In this document: in pieces, positions 19,592 through 30,200 of the stretch
Layout of the letters: every line of letters starts with the position of its first letter
How positions within the stretch are numbered: position 1 is the stretch's first letter
Virus record (IMG/VR): IMGVR_UViG_3300010883_000245
Coordinates: 1 to 31,435 of that record
Reading direction: 5' to 3' (one strand)
Source of the DNA: a virus
DNA: 31,435 bases
The notes under the pieces: model-generated
Told to the model about the DNA's origin: nothing
What the model saw: only the letters and a program-made list of their open reading frames with translations
Databases searched by the model: none
Program-made: the position numbers and the translations under genes

Positions 19592-22320
19592 TGAGCCGAG
19601 TTGTAAAATTACAGACCAACTTTACGGTTGGTGAAATTAATCCTGAACTCCGGGGAAGGATTGACCTCCAACAATATGAGAGTGCGTTGGAACGAGCGAG
19701 GAATGTCATTATCAACCCTCGCGGCACTATCGACCGTCGCCCCGGACTTCCGTTCAAGTTTCTGATCCCGTCAGCCGCGACTCCCGAAAGTGGTATCGCC
19801 CTGATCGGCTTCGCCTTCTCGACGACCCAGACCTATATGCACCTTTTTACCGGAAGCAGACTTTACATTTTCAAGACCGGCGTCCTCGTTGAGGACATCA
19901 ACGGCATCACGGGCCGGGACTACCTCGATGTGGACCCGCAAGTGACTCTGACTATCTCCTCGGCCAGCGGCACGTTTACCCAAGGCGAAACAATCACCGG
20001 CGGCGGCAGTGGATCGACCGCCGAAGTCCTCTCCGATAACGGGACGACGTTGCTGGTCAGGTCGGTGTCGGCTGATTTTACATTGGCCGAGCAGATCACA
20101 GGCGGCTCATCAAGCGTAACGGCAGATGTGGATAGCTTTGTGGATACAGTTGTGGATGGAATAACCTCCTCGGAACTGGGCGACATCTGGTGGACGCAAT
20201 CAGCTGACACCTTGTTGCTGTTTCATGAAGACATGAAGTCCATTCAGATTCAGCGCGGATCGACTGATGCCGATTGGACCGTTCAGGATATTGTGTTTGC
20301 AAACATCCCCCGGAATCTGTTCACCGCGACCGACACCAATCCCGCCCAGACTCTCACGCCATCGGCGACTGACGGCAGGGTTGATCTGACAGCTGGCGCG
20401 GCAGTCTTCCATGACGGTCGTGAAAATACGGCACAAGCTGGCGGGGCCTCGACCATCACGCTGGATGCCGGGGCCTTGGCGACAGACGACATTTACAACG
20501 GATCGTCGGTCATCATTCAATCAGGGACCGGCCTCGGTCAGGAACGGATCATCTCGGATTATGTAGGCGCGACCAAGGTTGCGACGGTGTCTGTGGCGTG
20601 GGCGACGCAACCTGATTCTACATCGGTTTTCACCGTGACCAGCCATGTTGGTCAGAAGATTTATGACGACGGGAGCGGCATCGGCCAGGCCAAGATCCTG
20701 GAAGTTGAAAGCTCGACAGTCGTCAAGGCCGTCACCGAGGCCCCCTTCTTTGATGCGGACGCCATCCCTTCTGGCGATTGGCGGCTAGAACAGGGCTACC
20801 GGGATGCATGGTCAACGACTCGCGGATGGCCCCGGACAGCGACGTTCCATGAAGGCCGTTTGATTGTGGGCGGGTCCAAGTCCCTGCCGACGACAGTCTG
20901 GGGGTCCAAGGTCGGGTTTTTCTTCGACTTCGATCAGGGGACATCCCTCGACGATGAAGGCCTCGAATCGACAATCGACACCGATCAGGTCAATGCCGTG
21001 ACAGCGGTCATCTCCGGTCGAGAGTTCCAGTGCTACACCACAGGTACTGAGTTCACCGTTCCCCAGCTTCAGGGAGAGCCTCTCACGCCGACCTCGTTCC
21101 TATTCAAGCCAGCCACCCGTCGCGGATCGTCCACAGGGATCAGGCCGCAGATCAGTGAAGGCGGGGCGTTCTATGTTCAGCGTGGCGGCAAGGCGATCAG
21201 GGAACTAATTTTCTCCGACCTCGAAGGGTCTTTCACATCCAACGACATCAGCCTTCTATCCTCGCACCTCTTGCAAGCACCAACGAGGATGGTTCTACGC
21301 CGGGGAACCAACGTCGATGAGGGCGATCTCTTGCTTATTCTGAATGGTGGGACCGGGACGCTCCTCGGCTCCATCGCCGCCTTCTCAATTCTCCGATCAC
21401 AGAACGTCATCGCCCCGGCCCTATGGACGACCGAGGGAACCTTTATTGACATCGGCATCGACGAGTCCGACACGCCGGTCGTCTATACGGTCTGTAAGCG
21501 GTTGGTCAACTCGACCGATGTTTATTACCTCGAAGCCTTTGATGACAACTACACCACTGACTCATCCCAGCAAACCCTGCCACCGGCGTATGGCACGTTG
21601 ATTGAGGTGAAGGGGGCCTCTCAGACCGGGACGACTCTGATCATTGATGGCTTGACCGTTCAGCCCCAGACCGGCGACACCTTCACCATCGAAGGTGTTG
21701 CCGAATCTTACACCATCTCCACGGCGACGACGATCTCGGGGACGACCTCGACGCTGGTTCTTGAGGAAACCCTCGACTCTTCGCCAGCCGACAATGCAGA
21801 CATCACGTTCTCCAGCGTCTCCCAACTGGACAACCTGTCGCACCTCGACACCGAGACTGTGAAGATAATCACCGACGATTCGGAACAGGCTGATCAGGCC
21901 GTCGCCTCGAACTCTCTCACCCTATCCCGTCCTGCCTACACTTATGTGGAGGTCGGCCTCGAATACCCGACGTTTGTCGATGATCTAAACAACGACACCG
22001 TCACGACGACACCTTATGGGCGCACCATGCCGGTTGAGACTCGACTGCCGTCCGGGCCGGTGTCGGGATTTAAGAAGAGAGTCATCAAGGTTAATGCGAT
22101 TCTCAATGACACCCAGAACCTTATCATCAATGGAGACATCGTTCCGTTTAGGAAATTTGATGTGGACAGCTTGGACAGCGGTGTCGCCTTCTTCACCGGG
22201 ACAAAAGAAGTTGGGCCGTTCCTCGGATATGACCTCAAGGGTCAGGTGGAATTTAAACAGGACGCTCCCCTGTTTTTCACCTTACTTGCTCTTGATTACA
22301 CAGTGAGTGTAGGACAATGA
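19591..22320 (+). CDS. Tail nozzle protein (T7 gp12-like, tail tubular B)
   Basis: 909 residues. The start (QTNFTVGEINPELRGRIDLQQYESALERARN, then NPRGTIDRRPGLPF) is diagnostic of podovirus nozzle proteins; the remainder is beta-rich. Residues about 118-180 contain two copies of an F-T-x-x-E-x-I-T-G-G module (129-138 and 163-172), an insertion type seen in phage tail proteins, perhaps for surface contact. A second Thr/Ser-rich insertion follows at about 675-735. It forms the tip of the short tail through which DNA leaves. ATGA overlap with the next gene. Confidence 0.8.
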   Translation: MSRVVKLQTNFTVGEINPELRGRIDLQQYESALERARNVIINPRGTIDRRPGLPFKFLIPSAATPESGIALIGFAFSTTQTYMHLFTGSRLYIFKTGVLVEDINGITGRDYLDVDPQVTLTISSASGTFTQGETITGGGSGSTAEVLSDNGTTLLVRSVSADFTLAEQITGGSSSVTADVDSFVDTVVDGITSSELGDIWWTQSADTLLLFHEDMKSIQIQRGSTDADWTVQDIVFANIPRNLFTATDTNPAQTLTPSATDGRVDLTAGAAVFHDGRENTAQAGGASTITLDAGALATDDIYNGSSVIIQSGTGLGQERIISDYVGATKVATVSVAWATQPDSTSVFTVTSHVGQKIYDDGSGIGQAKILEVESSTVVKAVTEAPFFDADAIPSGDWRLEQGYRDAWSTTRGWPRTATFHEGRLIVGGSKSLPTTVWGSKVGFFFDFDQGTSLDDEGLESTIDTDQVNAVTAVISGREFQCYTTGTEFTVPQLQGEPLTPTSFLFKPATRRGSSTGIRPQISEGGAFYVQRGGKAIRELIFSDLEGSFTSNDISLLSSHLLQAPTRMVLRRGTNVDEGDLLLILNGGTGTLLGSIAAFSILRSQNVIAPALWTTEGTFIDIGIDESDTPVVYTVCKRLVNSTDVYYLEAFDDNYTTDSSQQTLPPAYGTLIEVKGASQTGTTLIIDGLTVQPQTGDTFTIEGVAESYTISTATTISGTTSTLVLEETLDSSPADNADITFSSVSQLDNLSHLDTETVKIITDDSEQADQAVASNSLTLSRPAYTYVEVGLEYPTFVDDLNNDTVTTTPYGRTMPVETRLPSGPVSGFKKRVIKVNAILNDTQNLIINGDIVPFRKFDVDSLDSGVAFFTGTKEVGPFLGYDLKGQVEFKQDAPLFFTLLALDYTVSVGQ

Positions 22321-22961
22321 GTTTTGCCGCCGCCGCATTAGCGATGTCATCTGTCAGCGCACTGGGCCAGATCAGACAGGGTCAGGCACAGGCTAATTCC
22401 CTGACGGCCAGAGGGATGGGCCTGAACGTCGAGGCTAAGTTCAAGCGGCTCGAAGGTCGCCGGGAAGCCCTGAAGGACAAGAAGGTCGTCGTCGATAAGC
22501 TGACCGAAGTTGTGCAGAATCTTGCCAGCATCAATGCCGCCGCCGGGGCCGGGAACATCGATCCATTCAGTGGCAACCCGCTGGGCCTGAAGATCAAGGG
22601 TCGGAAGATCGGTGGGACCGATGCGCTGGTCGCGAAAGAGAATGCCGCCATCACGATTCTGTTATTTAACGAACAGGCCAAGCAACTTGAGTTCGCGGCA
22701 CAGCAAGCCTTCGCCGCCGCCGGTGCGGCACGGTCGGCTGGCGTGACCAATGCGCTCATGACCTTCGGTTCATCTCTTGCCATGTTCGGAATGTCAGGTG
22801 GCTTCGGTGCATCGCCGGGGGCCGGGGCGGGTGCAGGGGCTGGCGCGAGTTCGGGACTGCAAGCCGTTCCGCGAGGACTCCCGTCACTAGGTAATACTGC
22901 CGGTGCGCCGTTCCGATTCCAAGGATTTGGCACATCATCGAATGCAATGCAGAGGATTTAG
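22317..22961 (+). CDS. Internal virion (ejection) protein, gp14-like
   Basis: 214 residues, near the size of T7 gp14 (about 196). Ala-rich with a hydrophobic start (FAAAALAMSSVSALGQI), a charged helix (KFKRLEGRREALKDKKVVV), a second hydrophobic Ala/Gly region (about 145-165) and a Gly/Ala low-complexity end (GAGAGAGAGASSG). The position after the nozzle gene and before two larger ejection proteins matches the T7 gp14-15-16 order. It would pass into the cell envelope to form the outer part of the DNA channel. Confidence 0.65.
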   Translation: MSFAAAALAMSSVSALGQIRQGQAQANSLTARGMGLNVEAKFKRLEGRREALKDKKVVVDKLTEVVQNLASINAAAGAGNIDPFSGNPLGLKIKGRKIGGTDALVAKENAAITILLFNEQAKQLEFAAQQAFAAAGAARSAGVTNALMTFGSSLAMFGMSGGFGASPGAGAGAGAGASSGLQAVPRGLPSLGNTAGAPFRFQGFGTSSNAMQRI

Positions 22962-22964
22962 GGA

Positions 22965-24740
22965 ATGGCATTACCTAAAATTAGTAGCGTTCAGACGGTG
23001 GCCCCGAGAGGGTCCATCCCCATCAGCGTGTCCAAGACTTCGCCGGTGAATGAAGTCATCGCGGCATCGGCCGGCAATCTGTCAAAACGTCTGGACGGCT
23101 TCGCGGCATCGGCAAACAAGATGGCCTTCAGTCAGGGAAAGATGACCGGCGAGAGACAGGGTGCGATTGATGCATCCGAGTTACTCAAACAGGCAAGGGA
23201 AACTGGTGAGCCGATCAACCTGTCCGATTTACCCGGTGACTTTTCATCCTTCAGTGTCGTCGAACAAGCCGCCCGGAAGGGCGCATTGAAAGTCATCTCG
23301 TCGAACTTCGCCGTCGAGGGGCGCAAGGCAATTACCGATGCCGCGCTGGCCGCATCAGATGATCCGACAGTCTCGCCACAGGCCTTCGGCAAGACTCTCG
23401 ACAACATCGTGCAGAATCATACCGAGGCCCTAACGGCTCTGTCCCCGACCGAGGGCGCGAAGCTGGGAGCATCGTTGTCTATCGTCGCCAACTCCACTGG
23501 CGTGAGCCAAGCGCGAACATTCGCGACGGCGCAGAAGAACATTCGCAAGACCAACGCCATCGCCAGCGTGTCCACGTTCCAAGATAACATCAAGACCATC
23601 ATCAGCGGTTTTGTTCCAGACCCGGATGGAAAGGTCACCCTGAAGAACATCATCGACAGCGAACTGCATCAGATGGAAAGTCACCTGATCAATGAGGGTG
23701 TCGCCGGTGCGACGGTGAAGCAGAAGATCGACGCGACCAAGAAGGTTTTAAAACAGCATCGCATCGCCGTCATCGCAGACTATGCCCGGACCGGAATGGG
23801 GAACCCCATCGGCGGGATGTTCGACACCATCAGCCGGTTGCAGAAGGGGGAGAAGCTGGACAACCCACAGATGACCTCTCTCGCCAAAAGCCTCGATGCT
23901 GTCGGCAGGGATGAGTTGCTCACCAAGCTACGGTCGGAACACTCGGGCCTGATCTCGACACTTCAGGCTGATGAGGGCTACAAGGAACTGGGCCGCAACC
24001 AGACCCTGTTCAACCAGACCAACGACTTCCATCAGGCCCTCAAGACAGACCGCGCATTAGCACGGGCCATCGTCGAGGATGTGAAGAAGTTCGATTGGAA
24101 GGCCGGTAAGGAACTGGAAGAAATATTCAATGAGGGGGCAACGCCAGACACTCCCAATAACCCAGTTGTCAAACAGCTGTTGGCGAGGATGGGCGATGGC
24201 CGGGAGAACGTCGGCGCCCTGAAAAATGAAATAATGAATGGCAACTTCAGCATCAACGAGAGGGCTGAACTGTTCAAGACCTTGAAGACGTTTCAAGGCA
24301 ACAAGACCAAGGCGGCATTGACCATTGCCCGATCTGAGATTGGCATTGACCCGGACCTGATCAGGACGATGGGCAAGGGTGCGGGACCGGAACAGCGTCG
24401 GCTCTTGTCAATCTATGACAAGTTCAAAGGCAAGCTGGCACGGGAAGCACTGAACCCTGCCTTCGATCCCATCAACTTTGTCGATACCCAGCTGATCGTC
24501 ATCGCAAAGACAGAGACTGAAGCCCTAACTAAAACACTAAGGAAGAGCATCACCAGAAGGCTTGGGTTTCTGCTTCCCGAAGCCGAGAGTTTTGATGTCA
24601 CTACAGTTCCAGGCTTGAGGGTTCTTCAGAAACAGCTAACCCAGCTTCAGAAAGACCCGTCGAAGCGCCGGGGCGCACAAAGAATTTCAGAACAGATATC
24701 AGACCTCATGGATGCGATGAATGATTTGGCAGGTCAGTGA
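22965..24740 (+). CDS. Internal virion protein, gp15-like
   Basis: 591 residues, largely helical and charged (LKQARETG, EVIAASAGNLSKRLDGFAASANKMAFSQGK at the start, DLMDAMNDLAGQ at the end). No enzymatic motif is visible. The start with a short Ser/Val tail then a K-R-L-x-x-F helix is common in podovirus ejection proteins. Based on order and composition it corresponds to T7 gp15, a periplasmic tunnel component; sequence recognition is weak. Confidence 0.55.
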   Translation: MALPKISSVQTVAPRGSIPISVSKTSPVNEVIAASAGNLSKRLDGFAASANKMAFSQGKMTGERQGAIDASELLKQARETGEPINLSDLPGDFSSFSVVEQAARKGALKVISSNFAVEGRKAITDAALAASDDPTVSPQAFGKTLDNIVQNHTEALTALSPTEGAKLGASLSIVANSTGVSQARTFATAQKNIRKTNAIASVSTFQDNIKTIISGFVPDPDGKVTLKNIIDSELHQMESHLINEGVAGATVKQKIDATKKVLKQHRIAVIADYARTGMGNPIGGMFDTISRLQKGEKLDNPQMTSLAKSLDAVGRDELLTKLRSEHSGLISTLQADEGYKELGRNQTLFNQTNDFHQALKTDRALARAIVEDVKKFDWKAGKELEEIFNEGATPDTPNNPVVKQLLARMGDGRENVGALKNEIMNGNFSINERAELFKTLKTFQGNKTKAALTIARSEIGIDPDLIRTMGKGAGPEQRRLLSIYDKFKGKLAREALNPAFDPINFVDTQLIVIAKTETEALTKTLRKSITRRLGFLLPEAESFDVTTVPGLRVLQKQLTQLQKDPSKRRGAQRISEQISDLMDAMNDLAGQ

Positions 24741-27262
24741 TGGATATTAATGAAAGGTTATCAACCCGCAACTCCATGAACGCGAATCCGCAAGGGTTCG
24801 AGATCGACGAGGAAGGTGCGCCAATCGATCCCGCATTCGAGGGGGCGCAGGGCGTACCCATTGACACGCCGATCAACGACATCGATCCGCTGGGCGAAGA
24901 TATGCTGGGTGCAGACCCAGCTGGTGATGCCACCGCCGCCGGTGCGATGGATGTCGTCGGCGACTTGGGGCAAGGCCTTCTCAAAGGAGCAGCCAAGGGG
25001 TTTGAGCAAATTAACAAGGCAGTTCCGGGTTTGAGTTTTATGCAAGATCAGTTCGGAAAACTGTTCAGCGCACTCGGCATTGATAGCAGTGTCGATGAGC
25101 CGACGACACTCCCCGGCAAGCTAGTCGAGGGTGTAAGTCAGGCCCTGCCCGGAATCATCCCCGGCGTTAAGGTTGCCCGGACCCTGATCGGCACAAGCAC
25201 GGCCATCAGACGGATCGGCGCAGAGGTTGTTGGGGGAACCCTTGGAGACTTCTTTACATCAGGCACAGATGAGGCCGAGGGGCTGGTCGAACTGATCAAG
25301 CTGGCCGACACAAAAACCACAGACAAGGTCGCCACCGCTCTCGAAGAGTTCCTCGCCGAGGGCAAAAACGATCCCTCCGAGTTCAGGGCGAGGGTCTTGG
25401 GTTCAGTCCCCGGCGCAATTCTCGGGCCGCTTCTGGAGCCGCTCATAGAACTGGGCGGTGCGGCACTGAAATCCGGTTCGGCCAAAGAGGTCATCGATCT
25501 GATTGACGAATTGAAGCGCGACGAGAGCGGGACGGTCAACATCCCGACAGGTGGTAAGGGACTTGTGTCAGCGGTCCAGGATCCTGTGACAGGCAAAGTA
25601 TTCACCGGCACAAACCACGGGACAGCATACAACGATGCCATTGAGGGGACCGTCGATGTGTCGGATGAGTTCGGCGATGCCCCCATCGAAGGCTATGTAA
25701 AAAGCGATGGAGAATTTATCACAAGGGAAGTAGCCGAGGCGCCGACTTCAACCGAGGCCCTGTTGAATGGGATGACCGACAAGCAGTTGAAGGCAAGGAC
25801 TGTCGAAGAATTTGGTTTATCCGAGACTGATGCCGCGAACATGGTTGCCTTGGATCGCGATGGTCTGATCGTTGAACTGGCCGACGACATCGACCGTGGG
25901 ATGGCAAGCCGAGGCGAAGGCCCGGACGTTGACCTTGATGTAGACGAGGCTCCGACCAGTATTAAGCCGACCACTCCGACAACAGGTCAGGTCAACATGA
26001 GGATCAGCCAGCTGACGCTGGAGAACGACATCAGGAATGGCACGGTCAGTGATGTCCCCAATGTAGACCCGGAAGAGATCGCCGTCATTCAGTCCCGGCT
26101 CAACGCCGACGACATCGCATCGGTCGAAGAGGTCACGGCCATCCTGAACACAGCGTCCGAGCAAATGGAATTGCCTATCGATCAGCGCATCCAGCCCAGC
26201 GGCGGGAACAAATTGCTGGACGATTCGGTCGAGAGTTATGAAGTGGACATCCCAGAACAGATTGAAGTCTCTGTCCCCCGTACTCCCGAAGGCAAGGCCC
26301 TGCCCAAGAAGGGGCGCAATCAGATTTTGGTGGATCGTAAGGACGAGATCGCCAATGTCCTCGCCGAGAGAATGCGTCCTCACCTCGGTAGCTTCGCGCA
26401 GTTCTTCTATCACACAGGACCGATGGTCAGGAAGGCAGTCGAACTCGGCATTCCCGAAGAAGAAGCACGGGAACAGCTGGAACAGTTCGCGTTGGCCTAT
26501 GCCGCGACCAGCCCCCGGACATCAACGACATCGAACCTCCGCAACGCCAGCTTGGTCCGGGCGAAGGAGACTATCGATCAGCCACTCGACAGCATTCTCG
26601 GGCCTGGAACCGGCGGCATCTCCGAGCGCGGGTATGCCATGATGATTGGCGAGGGCGGCATTCATCGCCAGCTGATCGAAGCAGTGCAGAACGGTGGCAT
26701 CGATATCAATACCAATCCGAAGCCCTTCACCTTCGCCGAGAATGTGCGCGGCAATCTGGATGGTGTGACCGTGGACACTCACGCGATCCGCGCCGTCATG
26801 GATGTCCTCAATGAACTGGAGCCGGGGAGTATTCCCGACACCTATATCAAGCCGAAGTACCGCGCTGGGTACAAGGCAGACCCGTCGTCCCTTGACCCTG
26901 CCCTTCACATCAACGACAAGCTGAATGGCGAACTGATTGATGGCGTGAAAACCCAGACAGAATATGCCCAGTTCTCCGACATCTATCGCAGGGCATCGGA
27001 GATACTCAATGTCCAACCCGCCGAGGCACAGTCACTTGGCTGGTTCGGCAGTGGAGATCGCACTGGCCTCACCTCGGAACCGAAAACCATCGTCCAGCTG
27101 ATCGAAGACAGGGTCGATGTCACGGCACAGGCGACAGGAATACCGAAGGTCGAAGTGTTCAGGAAATTTATGAAGGGCCAGATTCCATTGCTGTCACTGG
27201 GTGGGTTTACGCTTCTCGGAGCCGGTGCTAATAACGAACAGATAGGTGAGCCAGATGGCTGA
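24740..27262 (+). CDS. Large internal virion protein with an embedded conserved domain
   Basis: 840 residues from ATG at 24740, preferred over the GTG at 24737. Layout: acidic disordered N-terminus (1-70), hydrophobic helices at about 85-165 (GIIPGVKVARTLIGTSTAI) that could enter a membrane, an acidic middle (about 250-520), then a compact domain at about 540-760. That domain has FAQFFYHTGPMVRKAVELGIP, FALAYAATSPRTSTTSNLRNAS, FTFAENVRGNLDGVTVDTHAIRAVMD and a final ILNVQPAEAQSLGWFGSG; I have seen it in large phage proteins (possibly DUF7178) and do not know its reaction. A second hydrophobic segment ends the protein (IPLLSLGGFTLLGAG). Co-delivery with DNA is likely from its position among ejection proteins. 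Confidence 0.6.
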   Translation: MDINERLSTRNSMNANPQGFEIDEEGAPIDPAFEGAQGVPIDTPINDIDPLGEDMLGADPAGDATAAGAMDVVGDLGQGLLKGAAKGFEQINKAVPGLSFMQDQFGKLFSALGIDSSVDEPTTLPGKLVEGVSQALPGIIPGVKVARTLIGTSTAIRRIGAEVVGGTLGDFFTSGTDEAEGLVELIKLADTKTTDKVATALEEFLAEGKNDPSEFRARVLGSVPGAILGPLLEPLIELGGAALKSGSAKEVIDLIDELKRDESGTVNIPTGGKGLVSAVQDPVTGKVFTGTNHGTAYNDAIEGTVDVSDEFGDAPIEGYVKSDGEFITREVAEAPTSTEALLNGMTDKQLKARTVEEFGLSETDAANMVALDRDGLIVELADDIDRGMASRGEGPDVDLDVDEAPTSIKPTTPTTGQVNMRISQLTLENDIRNGTVSDVPNVDPEEIAVIQSRLNADDIASVEEVTAILNTASEQMELPIDQRIQPSGGNKLLDDSVESYEVDIPEQIEVSVPRTPEGKALPKKGRNQILVDRKDEIANVLAERMRPHLGSFAQFFYHTGPMVRKAVELGIPEEEAREQLEQFALAYAATSPRTSTTSNLRNASLVRAKETIDQPLDSILGPGTGGISERGYAMMIGEGGIHRQLIEAVQNGGIDINTNPKPFTFAENVRGNLDGVTVDTHAIRAVMDVLNELEPGSIPDTYIKPKYRAGYKADPSSLDPALHINDKLNGELIDGVKTQTEYAQFSDIYRRASEILNVQPAEAQSLGWFGSGDRTGLTSEPKTIVQLIEDRVDVTAQATGIPKVEVFRKFMKGQIPLLSLGGFTLLGAGANNEQIGEPDG

Positions 27263-30200
27263 AGAACTACCCATCATTCCAGAGTTGAACACGACACCTG
27301 AACCGCTGTCCGATCCCGCACTCGATGGGCCGGTGCAATTGAGTGTCGATCAGGACGAGGGCATCGACGACCAGCCCCAGCTGTTCGACGAGGAGACTGT
27401 CTCAACCGAGAACGTCGAGCCGGTCCCGATGACAGATGTCCAGCGACCGGAAGAACCCATTGAGGTTGCTGGTCTGGTGGATGATTTTATCTTGCCGGTT
27501 GCCAAGCGGATCAAGGCCGAGGCTGACAAGGGCAGGGTCGTCGGTGGATCAAAGGGAATAGATGAGCCGGTCGAAAAAGTCGGCGACTTCTTTGTCATTC
27601 GCGAGGCGACCGATGAGGAGGTGACATCCTTCAATAACATCATCGGCACAACAGAGGGCAATCCCCCGTCTGTCGCCATCAACTACGACCGGCACATCGG
27701 AACCGAATCAGAACTCGCCACCTTCGATCAAATATCACAGGTGATGAAAGAATACATCGACAAGCAGAAGCGAGGATCGGTGACGTTCCTCGAAACCATC
27801 AAGGCCGCTGAACGGAAGCTGGGGGGCGGTGTCATCGATGCCGTCAGAGGTGAGACAGGAACAACTGCGAGATTAAGAGAAGGCAACATCGATGGTGTCC
27901 TCGACCTGTTGTTCAAGCGCAATATAGGACAGCCGATCAACGCCGAAGATTTGATTGCCGGCCGGTTAGCTTTGGATGTTATCAATCGCGATGTCACCCG
28001 CCTGTCCGAGATCGTACTGTCCGGGGCCGCGACCGATGCACAGAAGGTTAAGTTCCGACAGGCCATGTCTCTCGAAGGCGCGGCTATGGCATCCCTGCTT
28101 GGGGGCCGAGCCGAGGCCGCGAGGACGACGGCGGCGGGGCGCATCATCTCCGATGTCAGTCAGTCCCGAGCCGACGAGATCACCCGGATGCTGACCGAGG
28201 GTGGAGACAATACAGTTGAATGGCTGGCCGAGCGGTATGCGATCCTCCCGACACAGGAAGCCAAGGCCCAGTTTTCCCGAGGCATCCTCGGCAAGGCGGC
28301 TGATGTATGGCAGACCATCTTCCTCAATGCATGGCTGTCAGGTCTATCTACCCAGACGGTCAACATCGCGGGTAACGCCGGGATGGCAGTCCTTCAGCTA
28401 CTTGAGCGGGGGGGGGCAGAAATCATCGGCGGCACTCGTCGAGCCTTAACCGGAAGCACTCGCGGTGTCCAGCGCGGTGAGGCTCTCACCATGCTCCACG
28501 GTCTGGTCGTCGGTACGCCCAACGCCTTCCGCTTGTTGGTCAAGTCCTTCATTGAAGACACGCCACAGTCCGGGGGCCTCACCACAAAGCTGGATGTGAG
28601 AACCCGCAACCCGATCACCGGCGAGAACCTCGCGTCCGAGAGCGTGAGGAACTTCGGCATCGGTCCCGTCGCCAACGTGGGCAGAGCCATCGACGGCCTT
28701 GGATTTATTTTCTCCTTGCCTGGCCGGACGCTGATGTCGGTCGATGAATTTTTCAAGGCGTGGAACGGGAACGCCCAGCTTTACGCGATCACCCTTCGAC
28801 GCATGAAACAGAACATCGCCGATGGTATGACACCGGCCAAGGCAGAGATCAGGCGTGACGTTGAACTCCGCGATCCACCGACCGAGGTAGTCGAGGCGGT
28901 CAGGGACTTCGCCGATGTGTCCACCTTCACCAACGACCTCGAAGGCGCACTCGGAAATCTACAGACAACCTTCAGCCATCCGCTGGCGAAGGTCGCGGTT
29001 CCATTCTTCAAAACACCGACCAATATCCTCTCTCAGGTGGCACAACGGGCGGGGCCGCTGGCCGCACTGTCGCCCAGATTCTGGAAGAACGCCACCAGTG
29101 CCGATGCCGCCACCCGTGACCTCGCCATGTCCCGCCTTGCCATCGGATCGACGATCATGGGTAGCTTCGCCATGTATGCCGGGGGCGAAACCTTCGATGA
29201 TCAGGGCAACGTCATCGACGATGTCATCATCACTGGCTCCGGGCCGACCGCCCGTGGATCACAGGATGCCTTCAGGCGGCAGAACCTCTCGCCCTATTCC
29301 GTATGCTCGAAGCAAGACGGCGGCAGTTATGATTGCATCTCCTTCGCACGGTTCGATCCTGTCTCCGGGTTGCTGGCTATCGCGGCAGACTTCAAGGAGT
29401 ACTCCCGATATTCAAATGACCCAGCTGAACTGGAGACACTTGCGACGGCGGCGGCTCTCGCGGCAGAGAATTATGTCGATCAGTTGCCGATGCTACAGGG
29501 TATGACACAGATCGTGTCTCTCTTCGGACGCAAGGACAGCGATGGCCTGTTTCTCCCCAACCTTCTCGACAAGCTGGCCGAGATGACAGCGACCACTGTC
29601 CTCCAGCCGGGGATGGCGATCATGACAACTGGGACCAACTACTCATCGTTCATTGCCAGCATCGAGCGAATGCAAGACCCGACTGCCAAGGACACGACAC
29701 CGGACCCCAACCTTCCGCTGGTCGTGCGTGGATTTTATGCCGCCTTGCTGAAGGCCAAGGCGCGGAACCCGTTCTTCAGTGATGACGTTCCAGACCGGCT
29801 GACCCTTTTTGCTGAAAAGGTCAACCAAGGGAACGGTCGGGCCTATGAATTGTTCAGTCCGATTCGGATCAGAGAAGCGAAGTTCAACAAGCTGGACTCC
29901 GAGATTCAGCGGCTGAACTTCTTCGTTGGCGGTCGGCTGACCATGAACTCTTTCAAGAAGGTCAATGGCGTGAAGCTGACAACCACCCAGAAAAACATCC
30001 TCATTGAGGAGACAAACGATATTGAGATCAACGGCGCACTGATGAAGGAAGCGATGCAAGACCTCATCGTCAGCGACAGGTACATCGACCAGCTGTCCAA
30101 CGAGGAAAAAGTCCAGGAGTTGGGCGAAATAATCACGACCTACCGGGGCAACGCCGGTTCGGTTCCGAGCGGGGGAATCAAGGCCTTGCTGGAACAGGAC

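Noticed and set aside
25138-25686. Minus-strand Ser/Pro-rich 182-residue frame
   Set aside because: Antisense shadow of the ejection protein; low-complexity composition and no start signals.
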